This document shows, in pieces, positions 1 to 9,023 of a DNA stretch of 64,000 bases (position 1 is the first letter of the stretch; each line of letters starts with the position of its first letter). Origin of the DNA: Brevibacillus panacihumi W25. GTDB lineage: Bacteria; Bacillota; Bacilli; Brevibacillales; Brevibacillaceae. The position numbers and the translations under genes are program-made. Below the pieces are notes generated by a model, which was not told the origin of the DNA, did not search any database, and saw only the letters and a program-made list of their open reading frames with translations. The DNA lies in the NCBI RefSeq assembly GCF_000503775.1, contig NZ_KI629782.1, forward strand, positions 1,294,045 to 1,358,044. The letters run 5' to 3'.

Positions 1-506
1 CGCCAACTGGAAAAGTCTGTAATGATGCCTGCAAAGGTCCGCGCAAGTAGAATCCCGATAACAATACCACTCGTGACTAAGCCAATTACACGTCCACGCT
101 CTGTCGGAGCAGCCAACGTCGCAGCAAATGCAACGAGAGTTTGTGTCACGACAGCTAGCAGTCCAACCCCAGCAATGCCCGCAAGCAACACCCAGATAGT
201 CGGGGCATTGCTAACTACAACAAGTGCTAGTACTGATAACAGCATGTGACTCACGATCAGTTTTCGTTGATTCATCAAATCACCGAGTGGCACCAACAAG
301 AACAATCCCAGCGCATAACAGATCTGTGTAACGGTAATGACGATCCCGATCGTCGAATGGTCAATCGCCAACTCACTTGCCATAGCATCGAGTAGAGGTT
401 GGGCATAATAGATGTTGGCAACCGCCACCCCACTTGCAACTGCAAACAACAGCGCCAAAAAGCGAGACATAGCTATGGCGGATGATGTTTCATCTCTTTT
501 CATCAT
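1..506 (-). CDS. MFS transporter, DHA1-like, C-terminus cut by window edge
   Basis: The frame is open from an ATG at 506 (a second ATG at 503) to the window edge, giving 168 residues of a major facilitator protein. The N-terminus runs into TM1 with a typical NIYYAQPLL segment. The loop between TM2 and TM3 carries the family signature GDLMNQRK, and about five hydrophobic helices can be read. A GGAG ribosome binding site lies about 10 nt before the start. This is the layout of a proton-driven drug or sugar exporter; the substrate cannot be told from the sequence. The tetR gene at 757 is transcribed divergently and is the likely repressor. Confidence 0.85.
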   Translation of the reverse strand, partial: MMKRDETSSAIAMSRFLALLFAVASGVAVANIYYAQPLLDAMASELAIDHSTIGIVITVTQICYALGLFLLVPLGDLMNQRKLIVSHMLLSVLALVVVSNAPTIWVLLAGIAGVGLLAVVTQTLVAFAATLAAPTERGRVIGLVTSGIVIGILLARTFAGIITDFSSW

Positions 507-756
507 TTTTCCAACATCTCCTTTTGTTTTAAAAAACCTCCACCATAACATACCGAACAGTACGAAATGAATCTGGTTTAAAAAGTAACTCATCTTTACC
601 CTTCCTGTCAATAAATGATTAGTAAATAAAACAACTAGAAAATTAATTATCCAAATAGGCTTTAAAGCTAAGCTCTCATTGACATTACTTTATTCAACGC
701 TTAGAATGTTTTTTGTACTGATCGTTATAAAATAATGACTGTGAAAGAGGGCATTT

Positions 757-1341
757 ATGATGGTGCGACCACGTGAATTCGATGAAGAACAAGCATTGGA
801 TGCAGCCATGCGGCTATTTTGGGAGAAGGGATATGAGGCTACATCATTAAGTGATTTGACGTCCGGAATGGGAATACAGCGTCCAAGTATTTACTCCGCC
901 TTTGGTGACAAAAAACAATTATTTGAAACCGCCCTTCGCAAATATACAAGAATTCATGCTTCACAAATCCGAAATAAGCTCCAACACAACGAATCCGTAA
1001 AGGAAGCGTTTCGGTCAATTTTTACGGGCTTGGTCGATGCTGAATACAATCAAAGCCTGAATAAAGGATGTTTTTGCATCAATACGATGGTGGAACTTGC
1101 CCCTCACGATGCAAAGTTCGAAATCCTGACAAGAGAACATCAGATGTATCTTTCTGCTATCTTTCAGGAAGCACTTGAACGCGGCATACGTTCAGGGGAA
1201 CTTACAACCAGCATGAATCCCAAAGCTTTGGCGCAGACATTGGTTGTTTCATTAATTGGTCTAACGGTACTCATGAAATCTCGCCCGGATCGATCATTTG
1301 TGAATAATTCCGTAGAGTCTATTCTTACATTGCTCAAATGA
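757..1341 (+). CDS. TetR/AcrR family transcriptional regulator
   Basis: This 194-residue protein has the TetR helix-turn-helix at about residues 10-57 (ALDAAMRLFWEKGYEATSL ... SIYSAFGDKKQLF), followed by an all-helical ligand-binding domain. That domain includes a GCFCINT segment typical of the subgroup related to E. coli ComR. The start follows an AGAGGG site by 5 nt, with a second ATG directly after it. It is divergent from the MFS gene across about 250 bp, so it probably represses that exporter and itself; this is inference from layout. A hairpin terminator follows 30 bp after the stop. Confidence 0.88.
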   Translation: MMVRPREFDEEQALDAAMRLFWEKGYEATSLSDLTSGMGIQRPSIYSAFGDKKQLFETALRKYTRIHASQIRNKLQHNESVKEAFRSIFTGLVDAEYNQSLNKGCFCINTMVELAPHDAKFEILTREHQMYLSAIFQEALERGIRSGELTTSMNPKALAQTLVVSLIGLTVLMKSRPDRSFVNNSVESILTLLK

Positions 1342-1370
1342 AATTTTTCTTTCAAATCTATCTACAGCAA

Positions 1371-1394
1371 AAAACCTTGATTTCTCGAGGTTTT
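1371..1394 (+). terminator. Terminator-like hairpin after tetR
   Basis: A 10-bp stem, AAAACCTTGA with TCGAGGTTTT, closes a 4-nt loop and contains one G-T wobble. It lies 30 bp after the tetR stop. The T-tract forms part of the 3' arm. Confidence 0.55.
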
Positions 1395-1715
1395 AGATCT
1401 TTCTTCGTCACATCGACTTGGATGGCAATACATTCCTCTCCAGCCTCGTCCGATGTCTGACTGAGCTCCTTTTGGGAGACTTCATCTGAGAATCGCTTCT
1501 GCTCTGCCCATCAGCGACGAAATCCACCCTTCCAAAATACGGGGACTCCATTCATTTTTGAAGTTTTCTTCTTAACGTCTTACTCAATAACGGTGAACAG
1601 TTCTGTTAAACGATTTAACACTCCCCCGGGCGCCAAATGGGCCAAGTCCTGCCGCAAATGGGGGCTATCCTTTTGCGGGCAAACGTAATAAGGACTAGCT
1701 CGAGTGGATGTATGA
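1395..1715. other. Gene-free stretch of 320 bp, probably decayed
   Basis: No complete gene is supported. On the minus strand, positions about 1370-1500 can be read for some 40 codons ending with a CIAIQVDVTKK stretch, but no start is present. A hairpin with CCGCAAA/TTTGCGG arms is at 1652-1678. A GGGAGGAG motif followed by a TTG at about 1749 looks like the start of a plus-strand gene that runs into the opposing truncated hydrolase. The picture fits deletion scars, but this is inference. Confidence 0.3.
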
Positions 1716-1991
1716 TTACAAGACAGACTGGGAGGAGAAAATTACAGTTTGAAAAAAAACTACCCGAAATGTAGATGTGATCCTGCACATATGCCCCGAA
1801 TGCTCCTTTATTTCCGGCCTGTTAAAAAAGTCATCCGCGAACTGCTCCACTTCTTTTGGATCCTGCGGACCTGCCATCTCGGATGCCGCTGATGCTTGGG
1901 GTGGGGAGATAGCCACACATGATGACCCGGTTAGCAGAGCTATAACCAGTGCAATCACGTTGAAACAGCCTATCCTTCCAAATCTCTTCAT
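1716..1991 (-). pseudogene. Truncated secreted serine hydrolase (N-terminal fragment)
   Basis: This 91-codon ORF starts after a good GGAGTGAG site. It has a clear signal peptide (basic MKRFGRIG, hydrophobic VIALVIALLTG, then small residues ending ASAAS). Next comes a segment like the start of mature class-C-type beta-lactamase/PBP4* hydrolases (DPKEVEQFADDFFNRPEIKEH). After about residue 63 the similarity stops and the frame ends in low-complexity sequence, without the SxxK catalytic motif. I read it as the first fifth of a serine hydrolase of about 400 residues joined to unrelated DNA. A real short secreted peptide is possible but less likely. Confidence 0.45.
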
Positions 1992-2100
1992 ATCTTGCTC
2001 ACTCCTTTGACTTCATTGGTTATAATCATCAGCGTATACGAGCAAGCTTAATTCCGTTTTTATGCAACCTTAATGTAATGTGAAATGTACAGCAAAAAAC

Positions 2101-2117
2101 CCCTGATTTCTCAAGGG
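2101..2117 (-). terminator. Intrinsic terminator of speD
   Basis: A short CCCTGA stem with a single bulged base is followed on the minus strand by six T, directly after the speD stop codon at 2119. Confidence 0.65.
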
Positions 2118-2118
2118 C

Positions 2119-2928
2119 TCAAGACCGACTACCATCTATATTTTTGCCATAAAATATCTCGTCCATTTCCTTTTTCAAAGCGTCCGTGATCCTCTTCTCC
2201 TCCTCCCCGCTTAACTCTTTCGTGGTATATCCAAATAAATAGTTGTCCAAATCGAATGCTCGCAACTTGCATTTCGTATGAAAAATGTTCTCTTGATAGA
2301 CGTTGACATCAATCATGTCATATTGTTCCCTAACATCATCGGGAATGTAGTCCTGGATCGAACTGATTTCATGGTCAATAAACAGTTTTCGTCCATCAAT
2401 GGCCCTAGTGAAGCCTCTTACTCGATAGTCGATCGTCATGATATCGGTATCGAACGAGCTAATTAAATAATCCAGTGCTTTTAGCGGTGAAATCTCTCCG
2501 CACGTAGACACGTCTATATCCGCCCGAAAGGTACAGATTCCGTCATCAGGATGATATTCGGGATACGTGTGAACGGTGATATGACTTTTATCCATCTGTA
2601 TGACGACAGAATTCGGGAGTGATTCGTTTATACTCTTTGGAGAGTCCTCGTCAATCGGGCCCTCCGATACCAGCATGGTTACGCTAGCGCCTTGAGGCAC
2701 GTAGTCTTGCTTGGCAATATTAATGACATGCGCTCCAATGATATCGGATACATTCGTTAAAATATGCGTTAAGCGATCCGCATTGTATTGTTCATCGATA
2801 TAAACTAGGTACGCTTCCCTTTCTTTTCGGGTTTTCGTATAACAGATGTCAAACATGTTGAAGCTCAAGGTTTTCGTTAAGTTGTTAAAACCGTGTAACA
2901 TGATTTGTTGTTCCGATAATTGTTTCAT
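2119..2928 (-). CDS. speD: S-adenosylmethionine decarboxylase proenzyme, Escherichia type
   Basis: This enzyme makes decarboxylated AdoMet, the aminopropyl donor for spermidine. The 269-residue protein follows E. coli SpeD along its whole length, from LHGFNNLTK at the N-terminus through [11 protein letters not shown] and [14 protein letters not shown] to the end. The self-cleavage site that creates the pyruvoyl cofactor is the Ser in [14 protein letters not shown] chose the ATG at 2928, because GGGGTT lies 7 nt upstream and the product then matches the E. coli start; longer in-frame starts have no site. No speE is adjacent. B. subtilis uses a much shorter SpeH-type enzyme next to gapB, whereas here gapB (42 kb) has no speD beside it. 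Confidence 0.93.
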   Translation of the reverse strand: MKQLSEQQIMLHGFNNLTKTLSFNMFDICYTKTRKEREAYLVYIDEQYNADRLTHILTNVSDIIGAHVINIAKQDYVPQGASVTMLVSEGPIDEDSPKSINESLPNSVVIQMDKSHITVHTYPEYHPDDGICTFRADIDVSTCGEISPLKALDYLISSFDTDIMTIDYRVRGFTRAIDGRKLFIDHEISSIQDYIPDDVREQYDMIDVNVYQENIFHTKCKLRAFDLDNYLFGYTTKELSGEEEKRITDALKKEMDEIFYGKNIDGSRS

Positions 2929-3012
2929 CGTATTCAACCCCATTATTATTGAGATTAGCTCAGACCGTATTCTATCCAAATGACGTGAAGATTAGTATCA
3001 ACGAAACAAAAA

Positions 3013-3030
3013 AACGGCATCTCTGCCGTT
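3013..3030 (-). terminator. Terminator, copy of the tRNA-Ala terminator
   Basis: AACGGCA/TGCCGTT stem with a TCTC loop, followed by seven T on the minus strand. The 27 nt at 3004-3030 are identical to 19422-19448, which ends the tRNA-Ala gene. Confidence 0.7.
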
Positions 3031-3170
3031 CCCGTTCCGAAAGAGCCCGTCCACCTTTTTACCGAGGTCGTTCATAGCGGGTACCACTCCTTCTTCGTCT
3101 TTCTTACAGGAGCAGTATACAAAGCTTACGACCTATTCGAACAGTACCCACTTTTTTGTAAGTATCCGAA

Positions 3171-3491
3171 TTACTCGATGAATCCCTTTGAGCGCAGGAA
3201 TTCCTCCATCCCGTTTTCCTACATCAATTGCACACCGATTTCCTGCATAATCACAACCGCTTCCAAGAGCTTTCGGCCTCTTTCCGTCAAATGGTATTCC
3301 ACCTTCAACGGGAATCCCTCGTACGTTGTTTTGTCGACAACGTTGAATTCCATTAAATCTTTCAAATGCTCCAGCAGCATTTTTTGCGTAATTCCCTCAA
3401 TAGCATCTTCAAGCTGGGAGAGGGAGGCGCTTCCTTTGCCAAGCTGCCAAAGAATCATCGGCTTCCATTTGCCCCGGGTAATATCATGGGT
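3171..3491 (-). pseudogene. HxlR-family regulator, broken at both ends
   Basis: Positions 3458-3219 encode a clear HxlR winged helix (MILWQLGKGSASLSQLEDA ... EGFPLKVEYHLTERGRKLLE). The frame also reads RGKWKP just before the first ATG, so the usual GGKWKPLILW motif is present. However, the preceding 20 or so residues of the family are absent, because the frame meets the TGA of the upstream membrane gene at 3494-3492. At the C-terminus an in-frame TAG (3221-3219) cuts the protein. Beyond it 15 further codons stay in frame to a TAA at 3171, reading like the natural tail (NGMEEFLRSKGF). Translation from the internal ATG would give 79 residues lacking part of the DNA-binding domain. Probably non-functional. 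Confidence 0.7.
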
Positions 3492-3962
3492 TCAATTCTT
3501 AAGTTGATTTTTACCATATCCAGCAAATACATAAAAGATACCACCAACGATCCAGAACGGCTCCCAGAATAGGAGCCTCCATCTTATCGCATAAGGCTCC
3601 AGATCAAAATCCAGCACGTGTATTGCTGCGAGGGAAATGGTAATGAAGTTTCCCACTCCATATAAAATCATCAAGATTCCGGCTGACATACTACTATACG
3701 CTAACCATCTGCTTAGCTTTGTGCGCGGGTTGCCGCTTCTCATCAAACAGAATAAAAGAAGCAGGCCCCCTAATTTGACAACCCCTGTAGCCCAAACTAC
3801 CGGGATAAACTCCGGGTCCCGGTCCATTGCCATTTGGTAAATTTGCCCGCCCAATGATTTTACACCCATCATTCCGCCAGCAGCCCAGTAAAAACTCATG
3901 AAGGCAAAAAGCAAGGTCCATACCATACCGGCATAGATGAACCATGTTGTCCACCATCTCAT
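3492..3962 (-). CDS. Four-helix membrane protein, DUF3995-like
   Basis: This 156-residue integral membrane protein has four predicted helices at about residues 8-28, 54-74, 86-108 and 132-150. The GGMMGVKSLGGQIYQ loop after TM1 resembles the DUF3995 family, whose function is unknown. It starts at ATG 3962 and its stop abuts the broken hxlR frame, so the two were probably one transcript in which the regulator has since decayed. Family assignment is by recall of the motif pattern and is moderately certain; membrane localisation is secure. Confidence 0.65.
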   Translation of the reverse strand: MRWWTTWFIYAGMVWTLLFAFMSFYWAAGGMMGVKSLGGQIYQMAMDRDPEFIPVVWATGVVKLGGLLLLFCLMRSGNPRTKLSRWLAYSSMSAGILMILYGVGNFITISLAAIHVLDFDLEPYAIRWRLLFWEPFWIVGGIFYVFAGYGKNQLKN

Positions 3963-4087
3963 AGTATTCCTACCTCTTCCTTACGTCCTTTGATAAGTTT
4001 TATTCCCTCAAAAAGCAATCGAGAAGAAACGGTAAATCGAGCCTTATAGTAAAATCAAAAGCAATATGCACCTTATTATTATAAATC

Positions 4088-5017
4088 ATGAGTGATGCCA
4101 AAACAGGTCTTATGCAACCCATTACCCCGCATTTGTGGTTCGACAAGGAAGCAAAAGAAGCTGCGGAGTTTTATTGCTCCATTTTCCCGGATTCCCAAAT
4201 CACTAGCACGACGACCTTGCACGATACGCCCTCGGGTGATTGCGATCTCGTATCATTCCTTGTTTGCGGGCATCCGTTTATGGCTATCTCTGCGGGGCCT
4301 TTCTTTCCATTCAATCCTTCTATCTCGTTTATGGTTAATTTCGATCCATCCCGGATTGTAAACGCTAGAGAAAAGCTCGACGAGGCGTGGAACAAGTTGT
4401 CTGAAGGCGGCACTCCGCTTATGGCGCTTGATAAGTACCCATTCAGTGAACGGTATGGCTGGATTCAGGACAAGTACGGTGTAACATGGCAGCTCATTCT
4501 GACGAATCCGGATGGGGAGCCTAGGCCCTCGATTATCCCTTCTCTCTTGTTCGCGGGCGACAACTGCCGCAAGGCGGAAGAGGCACGCGAGTTCTACCTT
4601 TCCATCTTCCGAAATGCCAAACCTGGCTCCCTCTTCCGGTATGGCCCCGGCATGGAGCTGGACAAAGAAGGGATGGTGATGTTCAGCGACTTCATGCTGG
4701 AAAACACCTGGTTTGTAGCAATGGACAGCGCGCAAGAACACAAGTTCCATTTCAACGAGGCGATTTCCCTGTTGGTCAATTGTCAGACGCAGGATGAAAT
4801 CGACTACTACTGGGAACATCTATCCGCCTCGCCCGAAGCTGAGCAGTGCGGCTGGCTGAAGGACAAATTCGGCGTTTCGTGGCAGATCTCCCCCGCCGCA
4901 ATGGACGAGATGATGGCCAAGGGCACGCCGGAACAACGCGAGCGCGTTACGCAGGCCTTTTTGAAGATGAAAAAGTTTAACATTGCACAATTGGAAAAAG
5001 CGTTTCGAGGGGAATAA
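4088..5017 (+). CDS. Tandem-domain VOC protein (PhnB / 3-demethylubiquinone-methyltransferase-like fold)
   Basis: This 309-residue protein is made of two similar VOC modules. The first covers residues 9-140 (ITPHLWFDKEAKEAAEFYCSIFPDS ... YGWIQDKYGVTWQLI) and the second 148-280 (IIPSLLFAGDNCRKAEEAREFYLSIF ... CGWLKDKFGVSWQIS). The double arrangement with a C-terminal helical tail is known from PhnB-like proteins of Firmicutes whose substrate is unknown. There is no strong ribosome binding site before the ATG at 4088, and a second ATG lies at 4112. The gene stands alone, with a strong hairpin terminator after the stop. Confidence 0.8.
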   Translation: MSDAKTGLMQPITPHLWFDKEAKEAAEFYCSIFPDSQITSTTTLHDTPSGDCDLVSFLVCGHPFMAISAGPFFPFNPSISFMVNFDPSRIVNAREKLDEAWNKLSEGGTPLMALDKYPFSERYGWIQDKYGVTWQLILTNPDGEPRPSIIPSLLFAGDNCRKAEEAREFYLSIFRNAKPGSLFRYGPGMELDKEGMVMFSDFMLENTWFVAMDSAQEHKFHFNEAISLLVNCQTQDEIDYYWEHLSASPEAEQCGWLKDKFGVSWQISPAAMDEMMAKGTPEQRERVTQAFLKMKKFNIAQLEKAFRGE

Positions 5018-5031
5018 TCAGTAACAATGAG

Positions 5032-5060
5032 TAACGCCGCCCACTTGTTGGACGGCGTTA
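5032..5060 (+). terminator. Intrinsic terminator after tandem VOC gene
   Basis: TAACGCCG/CGGCGTTA stem with a 13-nt loop, placed 15 bp after the stop. A T-rich stretch follows on the plus strand. Confidence 0.65.
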
Positions 5061-5103
5061 TGTAATTTATTCCCGTTAATCATTTTGCCATGGTGGTCCA
5101 TAT

Positions 5104-8028
5104 TTATATTTGGTTCTCAATTATGCTTGCCTTTAGTAATCCGCTAGCGCTACTCGCAGTATCTTTCAAGCATTGAATATCGCCGAATACAAAAAAGTGA
5201 TCTTTTGCCCTGGACACAGCAACATTCATCAAGCTTTTGTTCGTATCTATAAAAAAACATCCTTCGTGTTTTCCGTACACAGTAGATAGTACTATGATAT
5301 TTCGTTCCCCACCCTGAAATGTATGAACGGTACCAACACTTATCTTCGAACGTAGATGAGGGGCCCGCTTTCTAATTTCCGCTTGGATGCAGCTGACCTG
5401 AGCCTTAAATGGAGTAATGATCCCGATAAGATTCTTTTCTGCTTCTTTGGGGTAGGAATCCAGGATGTATGCGAAATGCTCGTCCAGCCATTCAGCGATC
5501 TGGATCGCCTCTCTACGATTGTATCTACTTGTTCCCTTCCTATTCGACGTCTCTGAATCGATCTGCCGATACCCTAATTGTGGCCATTTCGCAACGGCTT
5601 GCTTTGGATCTGTTTGCCCTCTTCCTCGCATTGGTTTTAAATTCCCTTTGTATACCAACTTATTGCAATAGTCAATGATTTCGTCGTAACAGCGGCGATG
5701 CTCTGATAAAAATAATCCTCTTTCCTCATATTTTTTATATTTACAACTTTTGGCAGCTACCTTCATTACGCTTGAGCCGTATCCATGCAGTCCACAGCTT
5801 TCGAGTTTCTCATATTGCTCCAGATTTTTAATGGCCCCGGCTGAAAGTGCTAGCGCCTTATCCAGGGCTCGATTAATACTCCAGACAGGTTCGATCTGAT
5901 AAACATCCCCAACAACGATCGCTTTTTTGGCAAGTGAAAAGGCCCCAGCTGCTGTTTCCGGAGATACTTGACCTGCTTCATCCACAATGAGCAAATCAAT
6001 GAAGTTGTAAAGATAAAATTTACTTTGATCACCATACGCTAGAAATTGCTTAGGAAGAACGAAAAAAGTCATCACCAAACAAGGAGTGATCATTGCAAGC
6101 CTGCTATAGAACTTCTCTAGCACATTCTGAAATGTAGTTCCTACTTGTTTTTCGGTCAATGCATCTTCCCCATTTGCCCATCTGCATTCAAAATAATGGA
6201 CTGCGAGCCAGAACTCCACATAACGTATCTTTTTATCCAGAAGTTCATTTACCTTATCGATGGCAACCTCATATTTATCTTCTTCTTTATCATGCAATAC
6301 AACACCGTGTTCTCTTAATTCCTCCAATTCGTTATCGTATAACTCTACCCATTCCTTTATAGCGTCACGCTTTTTCTTGAGCTCGACCAGTTTCTTCTGG
6401 AGATCGGTAAAACGAAGGCTATATGCTTCCTTAATCTCATTGAGTTTCATTGTTTCCTTTAAGAAAGACAACTCTTCTTCGTTCATAAACAACCTAAATT
6501 CGGTTCGAACTCGCTTTGAAAACCACCTTAAGAAAAAGGGGATATTTTTATAACAATTCTCCCATTCTCTCAGCCTTGCGTGAATGTTTTGAAGCGATTT
6601 TTCTAGGTGTTCCATCTCTATTTCTAGCGTCTGTAGGCACGTATCGATTCGAGTCCCGCTACCTAAAAATCGCTTGGCATCACTACTCAAAATGAGCAAT
6701 GCTTGCTTTTTTGCTTCCATAAACAACAATTCATCGTGCAGCTTTTTTTGACAGTCGCGTAGTTCCGTATAGTCTGTTCCAAAATATCGATTACAGTTAT
6801 GTAACAATTTGATCTTTGACTTTTCAATATTTTCCTTTGCTTCTAGATTTGCAATAAAATACTCCCCTGTGGAATTCGTATACTGGTATCCCCTTTGTTG
6901 GGCTTCTTTGATCTTTTGCGTCGAGGGGAAATAAGTAGCAAAGCTTTTCACCCCTTCAATCCATCTTTCCTCTAGATTGGAAATGCCGACTTTGTTGAGG
7001 TTTCCAAAAGATGTAATTATATTTGTAACAGCTTGATTATTCGTAGAAGCAGCCACGATGAGTGGCGCTTTTTCTTGCTTTAACGCTCTATCTACATATA
7101 AATCGGCAACGACCGACTGTAGAAGAGTTGTTTTCCCGGTACCTGGCGGCCCATTTACGGCCAAGATTTCGCCGTCCTGCATGTGATTGAAATGATTGAT
7201 CGCTTCTCTTTGTGAAGGCGATAAAGGATATTCTCCACCCATCTGACCTGTATGAAGCTTCATATTCGCCAGATCGCTTTCAAGTAATGGAACTAATTTG
7301 GCCGGCTCCCGCGAGACAAATTGTTCATATAAACGCAAGGGCTTGTCTACCTTCAACAGATGATTATACAAATTCATGATATGGAATGAAGAGTTTACTG
7401 TTTGATCAATAAAAAGGTACGCATGATTCTCTAACTCTATTGGTGAATCCTCATCTTCTTGACTTGGAATTTCGTGTTGTTCAAATTTCGCTTTTGTGAC
7501 ATGCTCATAAAACTCTTTGAAGTATGTGACGTAATCTCCCCAAGTCTTCATTTGTTCCATCCGATCTACATGGTTGCTGATAAATCGATCGACGTCATCC
7601 ACATGGCCAACAGAAAGCTTAGGTTCTACCATAGGTTGCAAGTATTCACGTGGAAACCATGGAACTTTCTTGTCGCTGCTGTTATACGCAAGCTTACCAT
7701 CTCGATATAGAATCGCTGGAATAAAGTATATTCCCGTTAATTCATCAATCTCATCTTGCGTCTTCTCGTATGCCTCAAAAATGGTTTTTACCGTTTTCAT
7801 GCAAATAAGGACACTCAGTGCGTTTTTTTGCACCTTGTATCGCTCATCATCGGATTTATTCGCTTCTATAAAAATTTTCGTACTGACCTCTTGATCAATT
7901 TGTCCCCTGATGATTTCTTCTGGATTCAGTATGTAAAAAGCATCGGTCTTAAAATCGATGCCGGAATGAGAATTGGCCGCTACGATACTCCTAAAATATT
8001 GTGTGATAGCTTGTGCAGAAATATTCAT
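5104..8028 (-). CDS. Orphan superfamily 1 (Upf1/Dna2-like) helicase with N-terminal extension
   Basis: This 974-residue protein carries a full set of SF1 helicase motifs: Walker A GPPGTGKTT at 293-301, an Ia-type AASTNNQAV near 327, Walker B DEAG at 683, GDVYQIEP at 707-714, IGIITPFKAQV near 868, the motif V region VGTVHTFQGGERN near 898, and motif VI NVAVSRAKDHF near 935. About 260 residues precede the helicase core and match no domain I recognise. Between Walker A and B lies an insertion of about 280 residues rich in Glu and Lys, probably coiled-coil. The start follows AGGAGAAGGTT. It stands alone between convergent VOC and divergent SDR genes. Relatives act on RNA or DNA, and several bacterial ones belong to phage-defence islands; that role is only a guess here. 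Confidence 0.85.
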   Translation of the reverse strand: MNISAQAITQYFRSIVAANSHSGIDFKTDAFYILNPEEIIRGQIDQEVSTKIFIEANKSDDERYKVQKNALSVLICMKTVKTIFEAYEKTQDEIDELTGIYFIPAILYRDGKLAYNSSDKKVPWFPREYLQPMVEPKLSVGHVDDVDRFISNHVDRMEQMKTWGDYVTYFKEFYEHVTKAKFEQHEIPSQEDEDSPIELENHAYLFIDQTVNSSFHIMNLYNHLLKVDKPLRLYEQFVSREPAKLVPLLESDLANMKLHTGQMGGEYPLSPSQREAINHFNHMQDGEILAVNGPPGTGKTTLLQSVVADLYVDRALKQEKAPLIVAASTNNQAVTNIITSFGNLNKVGISNLEERWIEGVKSFATYFPSTQKIKEAQQRGYQYTNSTGEYFIANLEAKENIEKSKIKLLHNCNRYFGTDYTELRDCQKKLHDELLFMEAKKQALLILSSDAKRFLGSGTRIDTCLQTLEIEMEHLEKSLQNIHARLREWENCYKNIPFFLRWFSKRVRTEFRLFMNEEELSFLKETMKLNEIKEAYSLRFTDLQKKLVELKKKRDAIKEWVELYDNELEELREHGVVLHDKEEDKYEVAIDKVNELLDKKIRYVEFWLAVHYFECRWANGEDALTEKQVGTTFQNVLEKFYSRLAMITPCLVMTFFVLPKQFLAYGDQSKFYLYNFIDLLIVDEAGQVSPETAAGAFSLAKKAIVVGDVYQIEPVWSINRALDKALALSAGAIKNLEQYEKLESCGLHGYGSSVMKVAAKSCKYKKYEERGLFLSEHRRCYDEIIDYCNKLVYKGNLKPMRGRGQTDPKQAVAKWPQLGYRQIDSETSNRKGTSRYNRREAIQIAEWLDEHFAYILDSYPKEAEKNLIGIITPFKAQVSCIQAEIRKRAPHLRSKISVGTVHTFQGGERNIIVLSTVYGKHEGCFFIDTNKSLMNVAVSRAKDHFFVFGDIQCLKDTASSASGLLKASIIENQI

Positions 8029-8243
8029 AACCTTCTCCTAAATAAGTAGAACTTTTTGAGTATGAAAGGCACAGATAGCGCCTTCCATCCAATTATCATA
8101 ATACAAACTTCCCCTCACTTCCAATTTACTCAGTATTTTACACTTCTCGTCTATCCGACTGTTTCGCACGAATGGGAAGGCAACATTTTGAAATGATCCT
8201 TGTGTTAAAAAAGAAGCTAAGAACAACACAAGGAGATGAAGCC

Positions 8244-9008
8244 ATGAAACGTTTACATGGAAAAATCGCTCTCGTAACTGGAGCAAGCAGAGGTATTGGT
8301 CGTTCTATTGCCTTGCGGTTAGCAAAAGAAGGAGCATTAGTAGTCGCGCATTATGGATCTAACGAGGAAGGGGCTGAATCTGTCGTTCGTGAAATCGAGA
8401 GTCATGAAGGAAGTGCCTTTGCCATTGGAACGAAATTTGATTCTTACGAAAGTGTCGTGACATTTTTTCAAACATTGGATCATTTGTTAATGCAGCGTAC
8501 TGGCAGCAGCCGCTTCGATATTTTGGTTAACAATGCAGGAACCTCTCTCAGTGCTCCCATAGAAGAAACAACGGAAGAATCATTTGATGAAATCATGAAA
8601 ATCAACGTTAAGGCACCCTTTTTTCTCCTTCAACAAGCATTGCCTCGATTACGGGATGAAGGTCGTATCATCAATATTTCTTCTGCTGTAACCCGCATAT
8701 CTCTGCCCGCGATCCCTGCGTACAGTATGAGCAAGGCAGCAATCGATTCGTTGACCTTGGCTTTATCCACTCAAGTCGCTACACGCAACATTACAATTAA
8801 TGCAATCCAGCCTGGATTCGTAGCAACAGATATGAATGCCGGTATGTTGAATGATCCGGACTCGTACAAATTCGGCGCTTCATTTTCTGCCTTTGGCAGG
8901 TGGGGGCAGCCCGATGATATTGCTGATATCGCAGCGTTCTTAGCCTCCCCAGACAGCCGCTGGGTGACAGGACAATCCATTGATGCGAGTGGAGGTTCTC
9001 ACTTGTAA
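8244..9008 (+). CDS. Short-chain dehydrogenase/reductase
   Basis: This 254-residue classical SDR has the cofactor motif TGASRGIGRS at residues 11-20, the structural NNAG, the catalytic Ser in NISSAV, the YSMSK catalytic pair, and the PGFVATDM segment after it. ALVVAHYGSNEE in the second strand suggests NADP(H). The start at 8244 is set by AGGAGATGAAGCC, since the longer in-frame ATG at 8172 has no site. Such proteins reduce 3-oxoacyl groups or small ketones; the substrate is unknown. A decayed marR fragment in the same orientation follows, suggesting it once had its own regulator. Confidence 0.9.
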   Translation: MKRLHGKIALVTGASRGIGRSIALRLAKEGALVVAHYGSNEEGAESVVREIESHEGSAFAIGTKFDSYESVVTFFQTLDHLLMQRTGSSRFDILVNNAGTSLSAPIEETTEESFDEIMKINVKAPFFLLQQALPRLRDEGRIINISSAVTRISLPAIPAYSMSKAAIDSLTLALSTQVATRNITINAIQPGFVATDMNAGMLNDPDSYKFGASFSAFGRWGQPDDIADIAAFLASPDSRWVTGQSIDASGGSHL

Positions 9009-9023
9009 GAAAATGACAAAAGC

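Noticed and set aside
3031..3170. Possible further tRNA relic beside the copied terminator
   Set aside because: I could find no anticodon arm or T-arm remnant here, unlike at 14866-14941.
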